34,027 bases of DNA from the NCBI GenBank assembly GCA_050701115.1, contig JBOHER010000161.1, positions 1 to 34,027 of the forward strand, read 5' to 3'. Source of the stretch: JBOHER01 sp050701115. Its GTDB lineage: Bacteria > Actinomycetota > Actinomycetes > Mycobacteriales > Pseudonocardiaceae. Positions 22,555-28,900 of this stretch are shown here, in pieces. The notes beneath the pieces were generated by a model that was not told the origin of the DNA, did no database searches, and saw nothing but the letters and a program-made list of their open reading frames with translations. The first letter of the stretch is position 1. Every line of letters starts with the position of its first letter. The translations under genes and the position numbers were made by a program.

Positions 22555-24042
22555 TCATCGCGACCAGGCGATCGGGTTGGTGTCCAGACCCCAGTAGATG
22601 CTCTTCTGGCGCGAGTAGGCCGCGATCCCGGCGCGACCCTTCTCCCGCCCGATCCCGCTGTCCTTCATGCCGCCGAACGGTGTGGAGATGCTGAACTGCT
22701 TGTAGGCGTTGATCCACACCGTGCCCGCTTCGATGCCGCGAGCCGTGCGCCAGGCCCTGCGGTAGTCGGAGGTCCAGATGCCGCAGGCGAGCCCGTAGAC
22801 CGAGTCGTTGGCCTTGGCGACGAGGTCGTCCTCGTCGGTGAACGGCAGCGCGACCAGCACCGGTCCGAAGATCTCCTCCTGGCAGGTCTTCGCCGAGTTG
22901 GGAAGGCCGTCGATCACCGTCGGGACGTAGTAGGCACCTGCCTCGAACTCGGCACCATCGGGCACCGATCCACCCACCAGCACCCGACCGCCCTCGTCGA
23001 CCGCGCGGTCGACGTAGCCGGCGACCTTGTCCCGATGGGCGAGGTGCACCAGTGGCGCGACCTGGGTCGCCGGGTCGAGGCCATGACCGATGCGCAGGGA
23101 CCGGGTGCGGGCCACGACTTCCGCGACGACCCGGTCGTAGACCGATTCGGCGACGAACAGCCGCGAACCCGCAATGCAGCTTTGCCCACTGGAGGAGAAG
23201 ATGCCATAGAGGATCCCGCTGACAGCGAGGTCGAGGTCGGCGTCGTCGAACACGATCGTGGGCGACTTGCCACCGAGCTCGAGCGAGACCGGCATCAGCT
23301 TCTCCGCTGCCACGTGCGCGATGTGCCTGCCGGTTGCGGTCCCGCCGGTGAACGAGACCTTGCCTACGCCGGGGTGGGCCACAATCGCCTCCCCGATGAG
23401 CGATCCCGGCCCGGCCAGCACCGAGAGCAGGCCCTTCGGCAGTCCTGCGTCGTCAGCGATCCGTGCCAGCGCGAGCGAGACCAGCGGGGTCCATTCCGCG
23501 GGCTTGAGCACCACGGCATTGCCCGCCGCGAGTGCCGGGGCGATCTTCTGCGCGTCGCTGGCGATCGGCGAGTTCCAGGGGGCGATCGCGCCCACCACCC
23601 CGATCGGCTCGTGCACGCTCATGGTCAGCGAGCTGCCGCGCTGGGTAGTCAGTTCGCCGTCGAAGGTCTCCAGCACCGCGGCGAAGTAGCGGAAGGTGCC
23701 CGCGGCACTCGCCACGAGGGCACCCGTCTCTTTCAGCGTCTTCCCGGTATCGCGCGTCTGCAACCTGGCCAGGTAGTCGGCGTCGCGCTCGATGCCGTCG
23801 GCGATCCGGTGCAGGTAGCGGGCCCGCGCGTGCGGCAGCAGGTCGCGCCACGCGGGGTCGGCGGCCGCCGAGGCGCCGCACCGCACCGCCGCGTCCACGT
23901 CGTCGACGGAGGCGGCGTGTATCTCCTGGATGGCAGACCCATCGGCGGGATCCACCGAGGTGGTCGCAGGCCCACCCCCACGCCGCCACTGCCCCGCCAC
24001 GAAGATCTCGTCGGCCGGGGAGCTGACGTGCTGATCGTTCAT
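22555..24042 (-). CDS. NAD(P)-dependent aldehyde dehydrogenase
   Basis: A 495-residue aldehyde dehydrogenase started at ATG 24042, with GGGAG nine bases upstream; the open frame to 24129 runs into the promoter. Active residues are all present: N157 (PWNSP), K180 (VVLKPAEWTP), E255 (SLELGGKSP) and the nucleophile C289 (SSGQSCIAGSR). The C-terminal GGMKDSGIGREKG is intact. The betaine-aldehyde/5-carboxymethyl-2-hydroxymuconate semialdehyde class fits. In this cluster it would oxidise an aldehyde made by the ThDP decarboxylase or by ring cleavage. It has its own promoter and lies 70 bases upstream of the VOC operon. Confidence 0.92.
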   Translation of the reverse strand: MNDQHVSSPADEIFVAGQWRRGGGPATTSVDPADGSAIQEIHAASVDDVDAAVRCGASAAADPAWRDLLPHARARYLHRIADGIERDADYLARLQTRDTGKTLKETGALVASAAGTFRYFAAVLETFDGELTTQRGSSLTMSVHEPIGVVGAIAPWNSPIASDAQKIAPALAAGNAVVLKPAEWTPLVSLALARIADDAGLPKGLLSVLAGPGSLIGEAIVAHPGVGKVSFTGGTATGRHIAHVAAEKLMPVSLELGGKSPTIVFDDADLDLAVSGILYGIFSSSGQSCIAGSRLFVAESVYDRVVAEVVARTRSLRIGHGLDPATQVAPLVHLAHRDKVAGYVDRAVDEGGRVLVGGSVPDGAEFEAGAYYVPTVIDGLPNSAKTCQEEIFGPVLVALPFTDEDDLVAKANDSVYGLACGIWTSDYRRAWRTARGIEAGTVWINAYKQFSISTPFGGMKDSGIGREKGRAGIAAYSRQKSIYWGLDTNPIAWSR

Positions 24043-24064
24043 CGCGAGGCTCCCGGGAAACGTG

Positions 24065-24125
24065 TTTAGCTCAGAGCTAAATGACTTAGCGCTTAGAGTA
24101 TCTGCCGACCGTGGGTGGCTGTCAA
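24065..24125 (-). promoter_or_regulatory. Promoter and two operator-like palindromes for the aldehyde dehydrogenase gene
   Basis: On the minus strand TTGACA (24125-24120), a 17-base spacer and GATACT (24102-24097) make a promoter. Just downstream are CTTAGCGCTTAG (24085-24096) and a perfect palindrome TTTAGCTC-A-GAGCTAAA (24065-24081). The first shares the block AGCGCTTA with the operator before the VOC operon, so one regulator may control both units. Confidence 0.65.
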
Positions 24126-24147
24126 GCATCCGGGCGCGGTCAGTTCT

Positions 24148-24171
24148 GCGCTATTGCGCTAAAATAGCGCT
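24148..24171 (+). promoter_or_regulatory. Leaderless-type promoter and operator of vapBC
   Basis: GCGCTATT (24148-24155) and AATAGCGC (24163-24170) form a perfect inverted repeat around gcgctaa, which itself starts with another GCGCTA. A -10 TAAAAT (24160-24165) lies inside it, six bases before the ATG at 24172. No ribosome site exists, so transcription probably begins at the start codon. Antitoxin binding here would give the usual autoregulation. Confidence 0.65.
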
Positions 24172-24411
24172 ATGGCGACGATCCAGATTAGAGAGCTACC
24201 GGAAGAGACCTACGAGACGATCCGGCGGCGGGCACGTGCGAACGGCATGTCGATCCAGGCGTACATGCGGGACCGTGTGATCGAGCTTGCCTCGCGCCCC
24301 ACTGCCGCGGAGGTCTGGGACTCCGTGGAGGAGATCCTCGACTCCGAACAGACCCCTGGCCTGGCCCGGGAACAGATCCTCAGCGACCTGCGGGACATCC
24401 GTGGCGAGTGA
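24172..24411 (+). CDS. vapB: VapB-type (FitA-like, ribbon-helix-helix) antitoxin
   Basis: A 79-residue antitoxin. Residues 1-45 form a ribbon-helix-helix: MATIQIRELPEETYETIRRR then ARANGMSIQAYMRDRVIELA, with beta strand IQIREL for DNA contact. The acidic C-terminal half (DSVEEILDSEQTPGLAREQI) would wrap the toxin. The coding sequence overlaps the toxin start by 11 bases. It begins right at the operator palindrome and has no ribosome site, so it is probably translated from a leaderless mRNA. It sits in the gap between the two arms of the catabolic locus. Confidence 0.85.
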   Translation: MATIQIRELPEETYETIRRRARANGMSIQAYMRDRVIELASRPTAAEVWDSVEEILDSEQTPGLAREQILSDLRDIRGE

Positions 24412-24796
24412 GTACGTGGTGGACGCCTCCGCCCTGATCGAGGCACTGGCCAGCCGTGCCGACGGCACCGCGCGACACATCCTTCGTGACGCACGATGCC
24501 ATGCACCGCACCTGCTCGATGCGGAAGTGGGCGGCGTACTGCGTCGACGCTCCCGCGGTGGCCTGCTCACCGAGGCGCAAGCCAGGAGTCTGCTCCGGGC
24601 CGGAGCACTGGCCATTCACGAGCGCTACCCGCACGGGCCACTGGCCGCCGCAGCCTGGGATCTGCGGGACAACCTGAGCTATTACGACGCGCTGTATGCC
24701 GCGCTGGCAGGCAAGCTGGGACTGCCGCTGCTCACCGCGGACCAGCGGCTCGCCAACACACCCGGACTCCCGTGTGCCGTGGAACTGATCAAATGA
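24401..24796 (+). CDS. vapC: VapC-type PIN-domain toxin (ribonuclease)
   Basis: A 131-residue PIN-domain ribonuclease toxin started at GTG 24401, inside the end of vapB. The conserved acidic residues are visible: VVDASALIE (Asp8), LLDAEVGGVLRR (Glu near 43), LSYYDALYAALAGKLGLPLL (Asp near 96) and TADQRLA (Asp near 115). All four needed for Mg2+ binding seem present, so the toxin should be active. Its stop lies only 12 bases before a MarR gene whose GAGGAGG ribosome site begins in the stop region, so the three genes are probably one transcript. Confidence 0.88.
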   Translation: MASEYVVDASALIEALASRADGTARHILRDARCHAPHLLDAEVGGVLRRRSRGGLLTEAQARSLLRAGALAIHERYPHGPLAAAAWDLRDNLSYYDALYAALAGKLGLPLLTADQRLANTPGLPCAVELIK

Positions 24797-24808
24797 GGAG
24801 GCGGCGTC

Positions 24809-25336
24809 GTGGCGAAGGACAACGATGAGACCGACCCGGTCGACACGATCGTGCGGGAGTGGCAGCGGGAACGACCCGACCTCGACCCGTCGCCCATCGG
24901 GCTGTTCGGTCGCGTTCACCGGGTGTACCTGCGGTACCAGGCGATGCTCGGCAGGGTGTTCGACGAGTACAACCTCAACTCGGCCTCCTTCGACGTCCTC
25001 GCATCCCTGCGACGGGCAGGAGAGCCGTACCGGAAGTCCGGCAGCGAGCTGGCCGCCGGATCACTGCTGTCCTCCGCGGGCGTGACCCTGCGCCTGGACC
25101 GGCTGGAGAAAGCCGGCCTCATCGAACGGAAGCGTGACGTCGAGGACCGACGCGTCGTGTACTCCCGGCTCACCCAGGAAGGCCTGCGCGTCATCGAGAA
25201 GTCCATCGAGGCGCACCTGGCCAACGAGCACCGGATGCTGACCCGGCTCACCGCGGAGGAACGCGCTCAGCTCGGCCGGCTGCTCGCGAAACTGGAGGGC
25301 TCCATCATCGAGGCCGCCGCAACCGAGTCGGGCTGA
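24809..25336 (+). CDS. MarR-family regulator 1
   Basis: A 175-residue winged-helix MarR protein started at GTG 24809 behind GAGGAGG. It has an N-terminal REWQRERPDLDPSPIGLFGR shared with the two MarR genes further right, dimer helices, the recognition helix SSAGVTLRLDRLEKAGLIER and the wing DVEDRRVVYSRLT. MarR proteins of this type repress aromatic-degradation genes and let go when an aromatic acid or its CoA ester binds. It follows vapC closely, an unusual partner. Likely target is one or both palindromic promoters of the dehydrogenase and VOC units next door (inference). Confidence 0.88.
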   Translation: MAKDNDETDPVDTIVREWQRERPDLDPSPIGLFGRVHRVYLRYQAMLGRVFDEYNLNSASFDVLASLRRAGEPYRKSGSELAAGSLLSSAGVTLRLDRLEKAGLIERKRDVEDRRVVYSRLTQEGLRVIEKSIEAHLANEHRMLTRLTAEERAQLGRLLAKLEGSIIEAAATESG

Positions 25337-25374
25337 GCCGTCGCAGTCGTTGGTGTTCGCGCCGCTGGGGCAGG

Positions 25375-25467
25375 GTCGACCGCCATACCGCCCTTGAACA
25401 CCCACTCGTGCGGCGCGGCAGCGGACAATCGCGACAGGATCCGGGTGAACACCAGGCGCTTACACAG
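25375..25467 (-). pseudogene. Fragment of an AbiEii/nucleotidyltransferase-type toxin gene
   Basis: A minus-strand run reads CKRLVFTRILSRLSAAAPHE then WVFKGGMAVD. This is the start of AbiEii/AbiGii-like nucleotidyltransferases (usual form: RLVFERLLARL...WVLKGGxAL). The glycine pair of the nucleotide loop is there, but the DxD region and the remaining 200 or more residues are absent; text to the left turns into Pro/Thr-rich noise. Relic inside the 259-base gap between the MarR gene and the hydroxylase gene. Confidence 0.6.
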
Positions 25468-25549
25468 CCATTACCCGCCCGTCGATGGCGCGGTGCAGCG
25501 GTTCAGCGCCTACCTGTCACCCTTGCAAAACCGCTCGACCATGGGTACT

Positions 25550-25582
25550 GTTCGTTTTCGCACAGTATGTTCATAATCGAAC
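25550..25582 (+). promoter_or_regulatory. Two IclR-type operator sites upstream of the FAD hydroxylase
   Basis: GTTCGTTTTCGCAC (25550-25563) and GTTCATAATCGAAC (25569-25582), 19 bases apart centre to centre, resemble the GTTCGATAATCGCAC box of PcaU/PcaR-type IclR regulators. They overlap a possible -10 CATAAT (25572-25577) and lie just before the gene whose downstream partner is an iclR gene. Confidence 0.65.
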
Positions 25583-25595
25583 GGAGCTAGCCACA

Positions 25596-26720
25596 GTGAC
25601 GAGTGTCGGCATCGCAGGGGGCGGAATCGGTGGCCTCGCGGCGGCCATCGCGCTCGCGCGGCAGGGCGCGGATGTGGTCGTGTTCGAGCAGGCGTCGCGG
25701 TTCACCCGCGTGGGCGCCGACGTCAACCTGACACCCAACGCGGTCCGCGCGCTCGACGGCCTCGGTGTCGGTGCGGACCTGCGCGCCACCGCTGCCCGTC
25801 CGGCGTACCGCATCAGCCGCACCTGGGACACCGGCGAGGAGACCTCGCGGCTGCCGATGTCCGACGCCGCGGAGCACCGCTACGGCGCACCGCAGCTCAC
25901 CATCCACCGCGCCGACGTCTTGGCAGCCCTGCAGCGCGCCCTGCCGGAGGGCGTGCTGCGACTGGGCTTCCAGGTGGTCGATGTGCGACAGGACGGGAGC
26001 AAGGTCGTGGTGACCTTCGACGACGGCAGTACGGAGACGGTCGACGTCCTCGTCGGTGCCGACGGTATTCACTCGGCGGTGCGTACTGCCCTGTTCGGCC
26101 CCGAGCACCCGGAGTTCACCGGCGTCGTTGCCTACCGCGCCGTGGTCTCCGTGGCGCGGCTCGACGACTCGGCCACCAATCTCGACGCGTTCACCAAGTG
26201 GTGGGGCCCGGATCCCCAGACCCAGATCGTGACCTTCCCGTTGAACCAGGGCGAGGACATGTTCATCTTCGCCACCACACCGCAGGCGAGTTGGCGCGAG
26301 GAGTCCTGGACCTGCCCCGGCGACGTCGGCGAGCTGCGGGCGATGTACTCGTCCTTCCATTCCGAGGCCCGGTCGTTCCTGGACGCCTGCGACGAAGTTC
26401 TCAAGTCGGCGCTCTACGTGCGCGACCCACTGGCCGCGTGGAGCCGCGGGAGCACGACACTGCTCGGCGACGCCTGCCACCCGATGATGCCGTTCATGGC
26501 GCAAGGCGCCGGTCAGGCCATCGAGGACGCCGTGGTGCTTGCCCGCTGCCTGACTGAAGGTACTGGAACCCTCGAGGACCGGTTGCAGAGTTACCAGCGC
26601 GCACGCATCGACCGCACCGCGCGGATCCAACGCGGCTCCCGAGAGAACAGCTGGCTCAAGGACGGCGGCAACGCTGACTGGGTGTACGGCTACGACGCAT
26701 GGGACGTGGCACTCAGGTGA
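25596..26720 (+). CDS. FAD-dependent aromatic hydroxylase (salicylate/6-hydroxynicotinate/3-hydroxybenzoate hydroxylase-like)
   Basis: A 374-residue class A flavoprotein monooxygenase started at GTG 25596, with GGAG nine bases upstream. It has GGGIGG (8-13) for FAD, the conserved arginine in SRFTRVGADVNLTPNAVR, DG motif VLVGADGIHSAVR (152-163), and GDACHPMMPFMAQGAG (291-306). It should use NAD(P)H and O2 to add a hydroxyl to a phenolic or N-heteroaromatic acid. Its promoter carries IclR-like boxes and its stop overlaps the iclR start (GTGA), so hydroxylase and regulator are one unit. Intact. Confidence 0.9.
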   Translation: MTSVGIAGGGIGGLAAAIALARQGADVVVFEQASRFTRVGADVNLTPNAVRALDGLGVGADLRATAARPAYRISRTWDTGEETSRLPMSDAAEHRYGAPQLTIHRADVLAALQRALPEGVLRLGFQVVDVRQDGSKVVVTFDDGSTETVDVLVGADGIHSAVRTALFGPEHPEFTGVVAYRAVVSVARLDDSATNLDAFTKWWGPDPQTQIVTFPLNQGEDMFIFATTPQASWREESWTCPGDVGELRAMYSSFHSEARSFLDACDEVLKSALYVRDPLAAWSRGSTTLLGDACHPMMPFMAQGAGQAIEDAVVLARCLTEGTGTLEDRLQSYQRARIDRTARIQRGSRENSWLKDGGNADWVYGYDAWDVALR

Positions 26721-27499
26721 GCGGCGACCGATCGTCCTCGGCAACCGCGCGGGTGTTCGCGCTTGTCGGGCATGTCGCGGCCGGGGGTGACACCGCCAAC
26801 CTGAGCGAGCTGAGCCGTGCCACTGACGTGAACCGGGTGACCGCCATGCGGGTGCTGGCGGACCTGGAACACGAAGGTGTCCTGGAACGCGGCAACGGCG
26901 GCGGCCACAGGATCGGGCTCGCGTTTCTGCGGCTCGCCTGTCAAGCGCTGCGTTCGGAGGATCTGACGAGCATCGGTGGCCGCGTTCTCGGTGAGCTCAG
27001 TGCCGAGCTGCAGCTCTCGGCGTACCTGGTCCTACCCGACAACGACCACGCGCTCTATCTGCTTCGGCGGGTTCCCACGAGTCCGCTGGTGAGCAACATC
27101 GCGATCGGCAGCCGCGTGCCCGCCCACCTCACCACCGCGGGCAGGGTGCTGCTGCTGGCCCACCCGGCGGACGAGCTCGTCGAGCTGCTCGGCCCCGAGC
27201 CGCTGGCTGCCACCACACCGCAGAGCCCGACGACGTACCGTCAACTCGAAGGGCTCCTCGACGAGGCCCGCGCCCGCGGCTGCGCCTGGAGCCACGCGGG
27301 GTTCGAACCGGACATCGACTCCTGCGCGGCACCTGTCATTGGCGGCGAAGGCACGCCCATCGCCGCGGTCAGTGTCGCCGGACCTCCCGATGACCTGCGC
27401 GCGAGTGAAGAGCGGGAGCGCTTCGTCGAGGCGTCGGTCAAGCGCGCGGCCCGGCAGCTGTCCGACTTGCTGCAGGTACCCGGAGCCCCGACGTTCTGA
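26717..27499 (+). CDS. IclR-family transcriptional regulator
   Basis: A 260-residue IclR protein if started at GTG 26717, which overlaps the hydroxylase stop; ATG 26699 is possible but would lie deep inside that gene. The N-terminal winged helix has ARVFALVGHVAAGGDTANLS then RATDVNRVTAMRVLADLEHE. The effector domain has VPAHLTTAGRVLLLAHPADE and an end GTPIAAVSVAGPPDD. Such regulators in aromatic pathways (PcaR, PobR, MhpR type) usually activate with the substrate bound. Likely acts on the GTTC-N6-GAAC boxes 1.1 kb upstream, before the hydroxylase gene. Confidence 0.88.
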   Translation: MSGDRSSSATARVFALVGHVAAGGDTANLSELSRATDVNRVTAMRVLADLEHEGVLERGNGGGHRIGLAFLRLACQALRSEDLTSIGGRVLGELSAELQLSAYLVLPDNDHALYLLRRVPTSPLVSNIAIGSRVPAHLTTAGRVLLLAHPADELVELLGPEPLAATTPQSPTTYRQLEGLLDEARARGCAWSHAGFEPDIDSCAAPVIGGEGTPIAAVSVAGPPDDLRASEERERFVEASVKRAARQLSDLLQVPGAPTF

Positions 27500-27531
27500 A
27501 TCTGGGGAGACGGCCCGGCAGGTCAATAAGC

Positions 27532-27560
27532 TTGTGGCTGAGGATATTAGCCTCTATTCT
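27532..27560 (+). promoter_or_regulatory. Promoter of MarR genes 2-3, with a box shared with the transporter promoter
   Basis: TTGTGG (27532-27537), a 17-base spacer and TATTCT (27555-27560). The spacer reads CTGAGGATATTAGCCTC, nearly the same as the spacer in the transporter promoter at 28,807. It holds a weak inverted repeat GAGG-N7-CCTC. The placement between -35 and -10 is that of a repressor site. A further LTTAGAGCT-type AT-rich tract follows. Confidence 0.6.
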
Positions 27561-27632
27561 CTTAGAGCTGAAGCATTTTCCGCTCCACTCGCTGACAGCC
27601 ATCAGCTCACACACAAGCGGCCGGGAGGACCC

Positions 27633-28160
27633 ATGTCGACAGCCATGCAGGACGACCTGCAGCGAGGGGATCAGGTTGACCTGAGCATCGAACAGTGGGC
27701 GGCGCACTGGCCGGAGCTCGACGTGTCGGCATTGAACGTGTTCGGCCGCGTGCATCGGATCTTCCAGATGTACCAGGCCCAGATCTCGCGGGTCTTCTCC
27801 GACCACGGGATCAACACGGCCTCGTTCGCGGTGCTGGCAGCGCTGTGCCGCACCGGCGCGCCGTACCGCCTCAGCGTCGGCGCCTTGGCCGAGCAGACCC
27901 TGGTCTCCACCGGGGGCATGACGATGCGGCTCGATCGGCTGGAGCAGGCCGGGCTGATCACCAGGGAGCGAGACCATGACGACCGGCGAGTGGTCTACGC
28001 CCAACTGACCACCACTGGCCTCGGGCACGCCCGACGGGTTGCCGAGGCGCACTTCGGCAACGAGTCGCGGCTGCTCCACCTGCTCGGCCACAGCGAGCGG
28101 GAGCAGCTGGCGCAGCTGCTGCGGAACCTGGAGAAGTCCATCGAGACCGCCGAGGGGTGA
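27633..28160 (+). CDS. MarR-family regulator 2
   Basis: A 175-residue MarR protein starting at ATG 27633, with GGGAGG seven bases upstream. It has WPELDVSALNVFGRVHRIFQ, the recognition segment VSTGGMTMRLDRLEQAGLIT, then DHDDRRVVYAQLTTTG and a long C-terminal dimer helix (ESRLLHLLGHSEREQLAQLL). It is clearly a paralogue of the other two MarR genes. The next MarR gene starts four bases after its stop. It probably represses its own promoter and the transporter/sulfatase promoter through the common box (inference). Intact. Confidence 0.88.
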   Translation: MSTAMQDDLQRGDQVDLSIEQWAAHWPELDVSALNVFGRVHRIFQMYQAQISRVFSDHGINTASFAVLAALCRTGAPYRLSVGALAEQTLVSTGGMTMRLDRLEQAGLITRERDHDDRRVVYAQLTTTGLGHARRVAEAHFGNESRLLHLLGHSEREQLAQLLRNLEKSIETAEG

Positions 28161-28164
28161 GCTG

Positions 28165-28737
28165 ATGGCCGCCAAGCCGCCAGGAGGTCGCCGCAAGGCT
28201 ATCGACGCCCTGCCGGATGCCGTCGACTATGTGCGCGCAGACTGGGCGCGCGAACGCCCCGACCTAGACACATCGGCGATAGGTGTGTTCGCTCGGGTGT
28301 CGAGACTGCACGCACGGCAGCGCGCCCTGTTGACCGGCCTGTACGAGGAGTACGACCTCACCCTCGCCGCGTTCGATGTGCTGGCGAACCTGCGACGGTC
28401 AGGACCTCCGCACCGCAAGACCGCTGGCGAACTCGCGGAGTCGTCCCTGCTGACCACCGGGGGTGTCACATTCCGGCTTGACCGGCTCGAAGAACAGGAC
28501 CTGATCAAGCGGGTCCGGGCGGCCGGTGACCGCAGGGTGGTCTACGCCCAGCTCACCGAGCACGGCCGCGAAGTTATTGACGCCGTGATCGACCGGCACG
28601 CCCACGCGGAGCGGGAGATGCTCGACGACCTGAGCGCGGCCGAGATGGACCGGCTGGCTCGTCTGCTGAAGAGGGCAACGGCCTCGATCGAGATGTATGC
28701 CCAGCGCCGCGCGGACTCCGGCAGCGCGAGCGACTGA
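28165..28737 (+). CDS. MarR-family regulator 3
   Basis: A 190-residue MarR protein starting at ATG 28165, four bases after the stop of MarR 2 (GAGGGG serves as ribosome site within the previous gene). It has the shared WARERPDLDTSAIGVFARVS, recognition helix TTGGVTFRLDRLEEQDLIKR, wing GDRRVVYAQLTEHG and a C-terminal helix. It is closer in its N-terminus to MarR 1 than to MarR 2. The two adjacent genes may form homo- or heterodimers or answer to different intermediates. Upstream of the transporter operon by 163 bases. Confidence 0.88.
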   Translation: MAAKPPGGRRKAIDALPDAVDYVRADWARERPDLDTSAIGVFARVSRLHARQRALLTGLYEEYDLTLAAFDVLANLRRSGPPHRKTAGELAESSLLTTGGVTFRLDRLEEQDLIKRVRAAGDRRVVYAQLTEHGREVIDAVIDRHAHAEREMLDDLSAAEMDRLARLLKRATASIEMYAQRRADSGSASD

Positions 28738-28800
28738 CTGCTCGCGCAACGCGCACACCTGCTGGCCCTAAGCAGCCTGGGCCTTCGCAGAAAAAAAAGC

Positions 28801-28828
28801 TTGACTCTGAGTATTTTGCCTCTAACAT
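28801..28828 (+). promoter_or_regulatory. Promoter of the ABC transporter-sulfatase operon
   Basis: TTGACT (28801-28806), a 16-base spacer and TAACAT (28823-28828). The spacer CTGAGTATTTTGCCTC closely matches the spacer before the MarR 2-3 genes, in the same place between -35 and -10. An eight-A run lies just upstream (28,791-28,798) and may act as an UP-like element. Likely controlled by MarR 2 or 3. Confidence 0.7.
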
Positions 28829-28900
28829 ATTATCCAAGTTAGGTGACCTGCGGCACGTCCACGCCGGGCCCCACGCCGGCACTCGGAAAGGCACAAACAC

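Noticed and set aside
25443..25470. AGGCGCTTACAC as a third AGCGCTTA-type operator
   Set aside because: Only half of the pattern is present, with no matching second arm and no promoter placed next to it.
28764..28800. GGCCC...GGGCC hairpin followed by a run of A as a terminator for the MarR genes
   Set aside because: Only five pairs, loop of ten bases, and the following run is A not T on the coding strand; the A-run fits better as an upstream promoter element.
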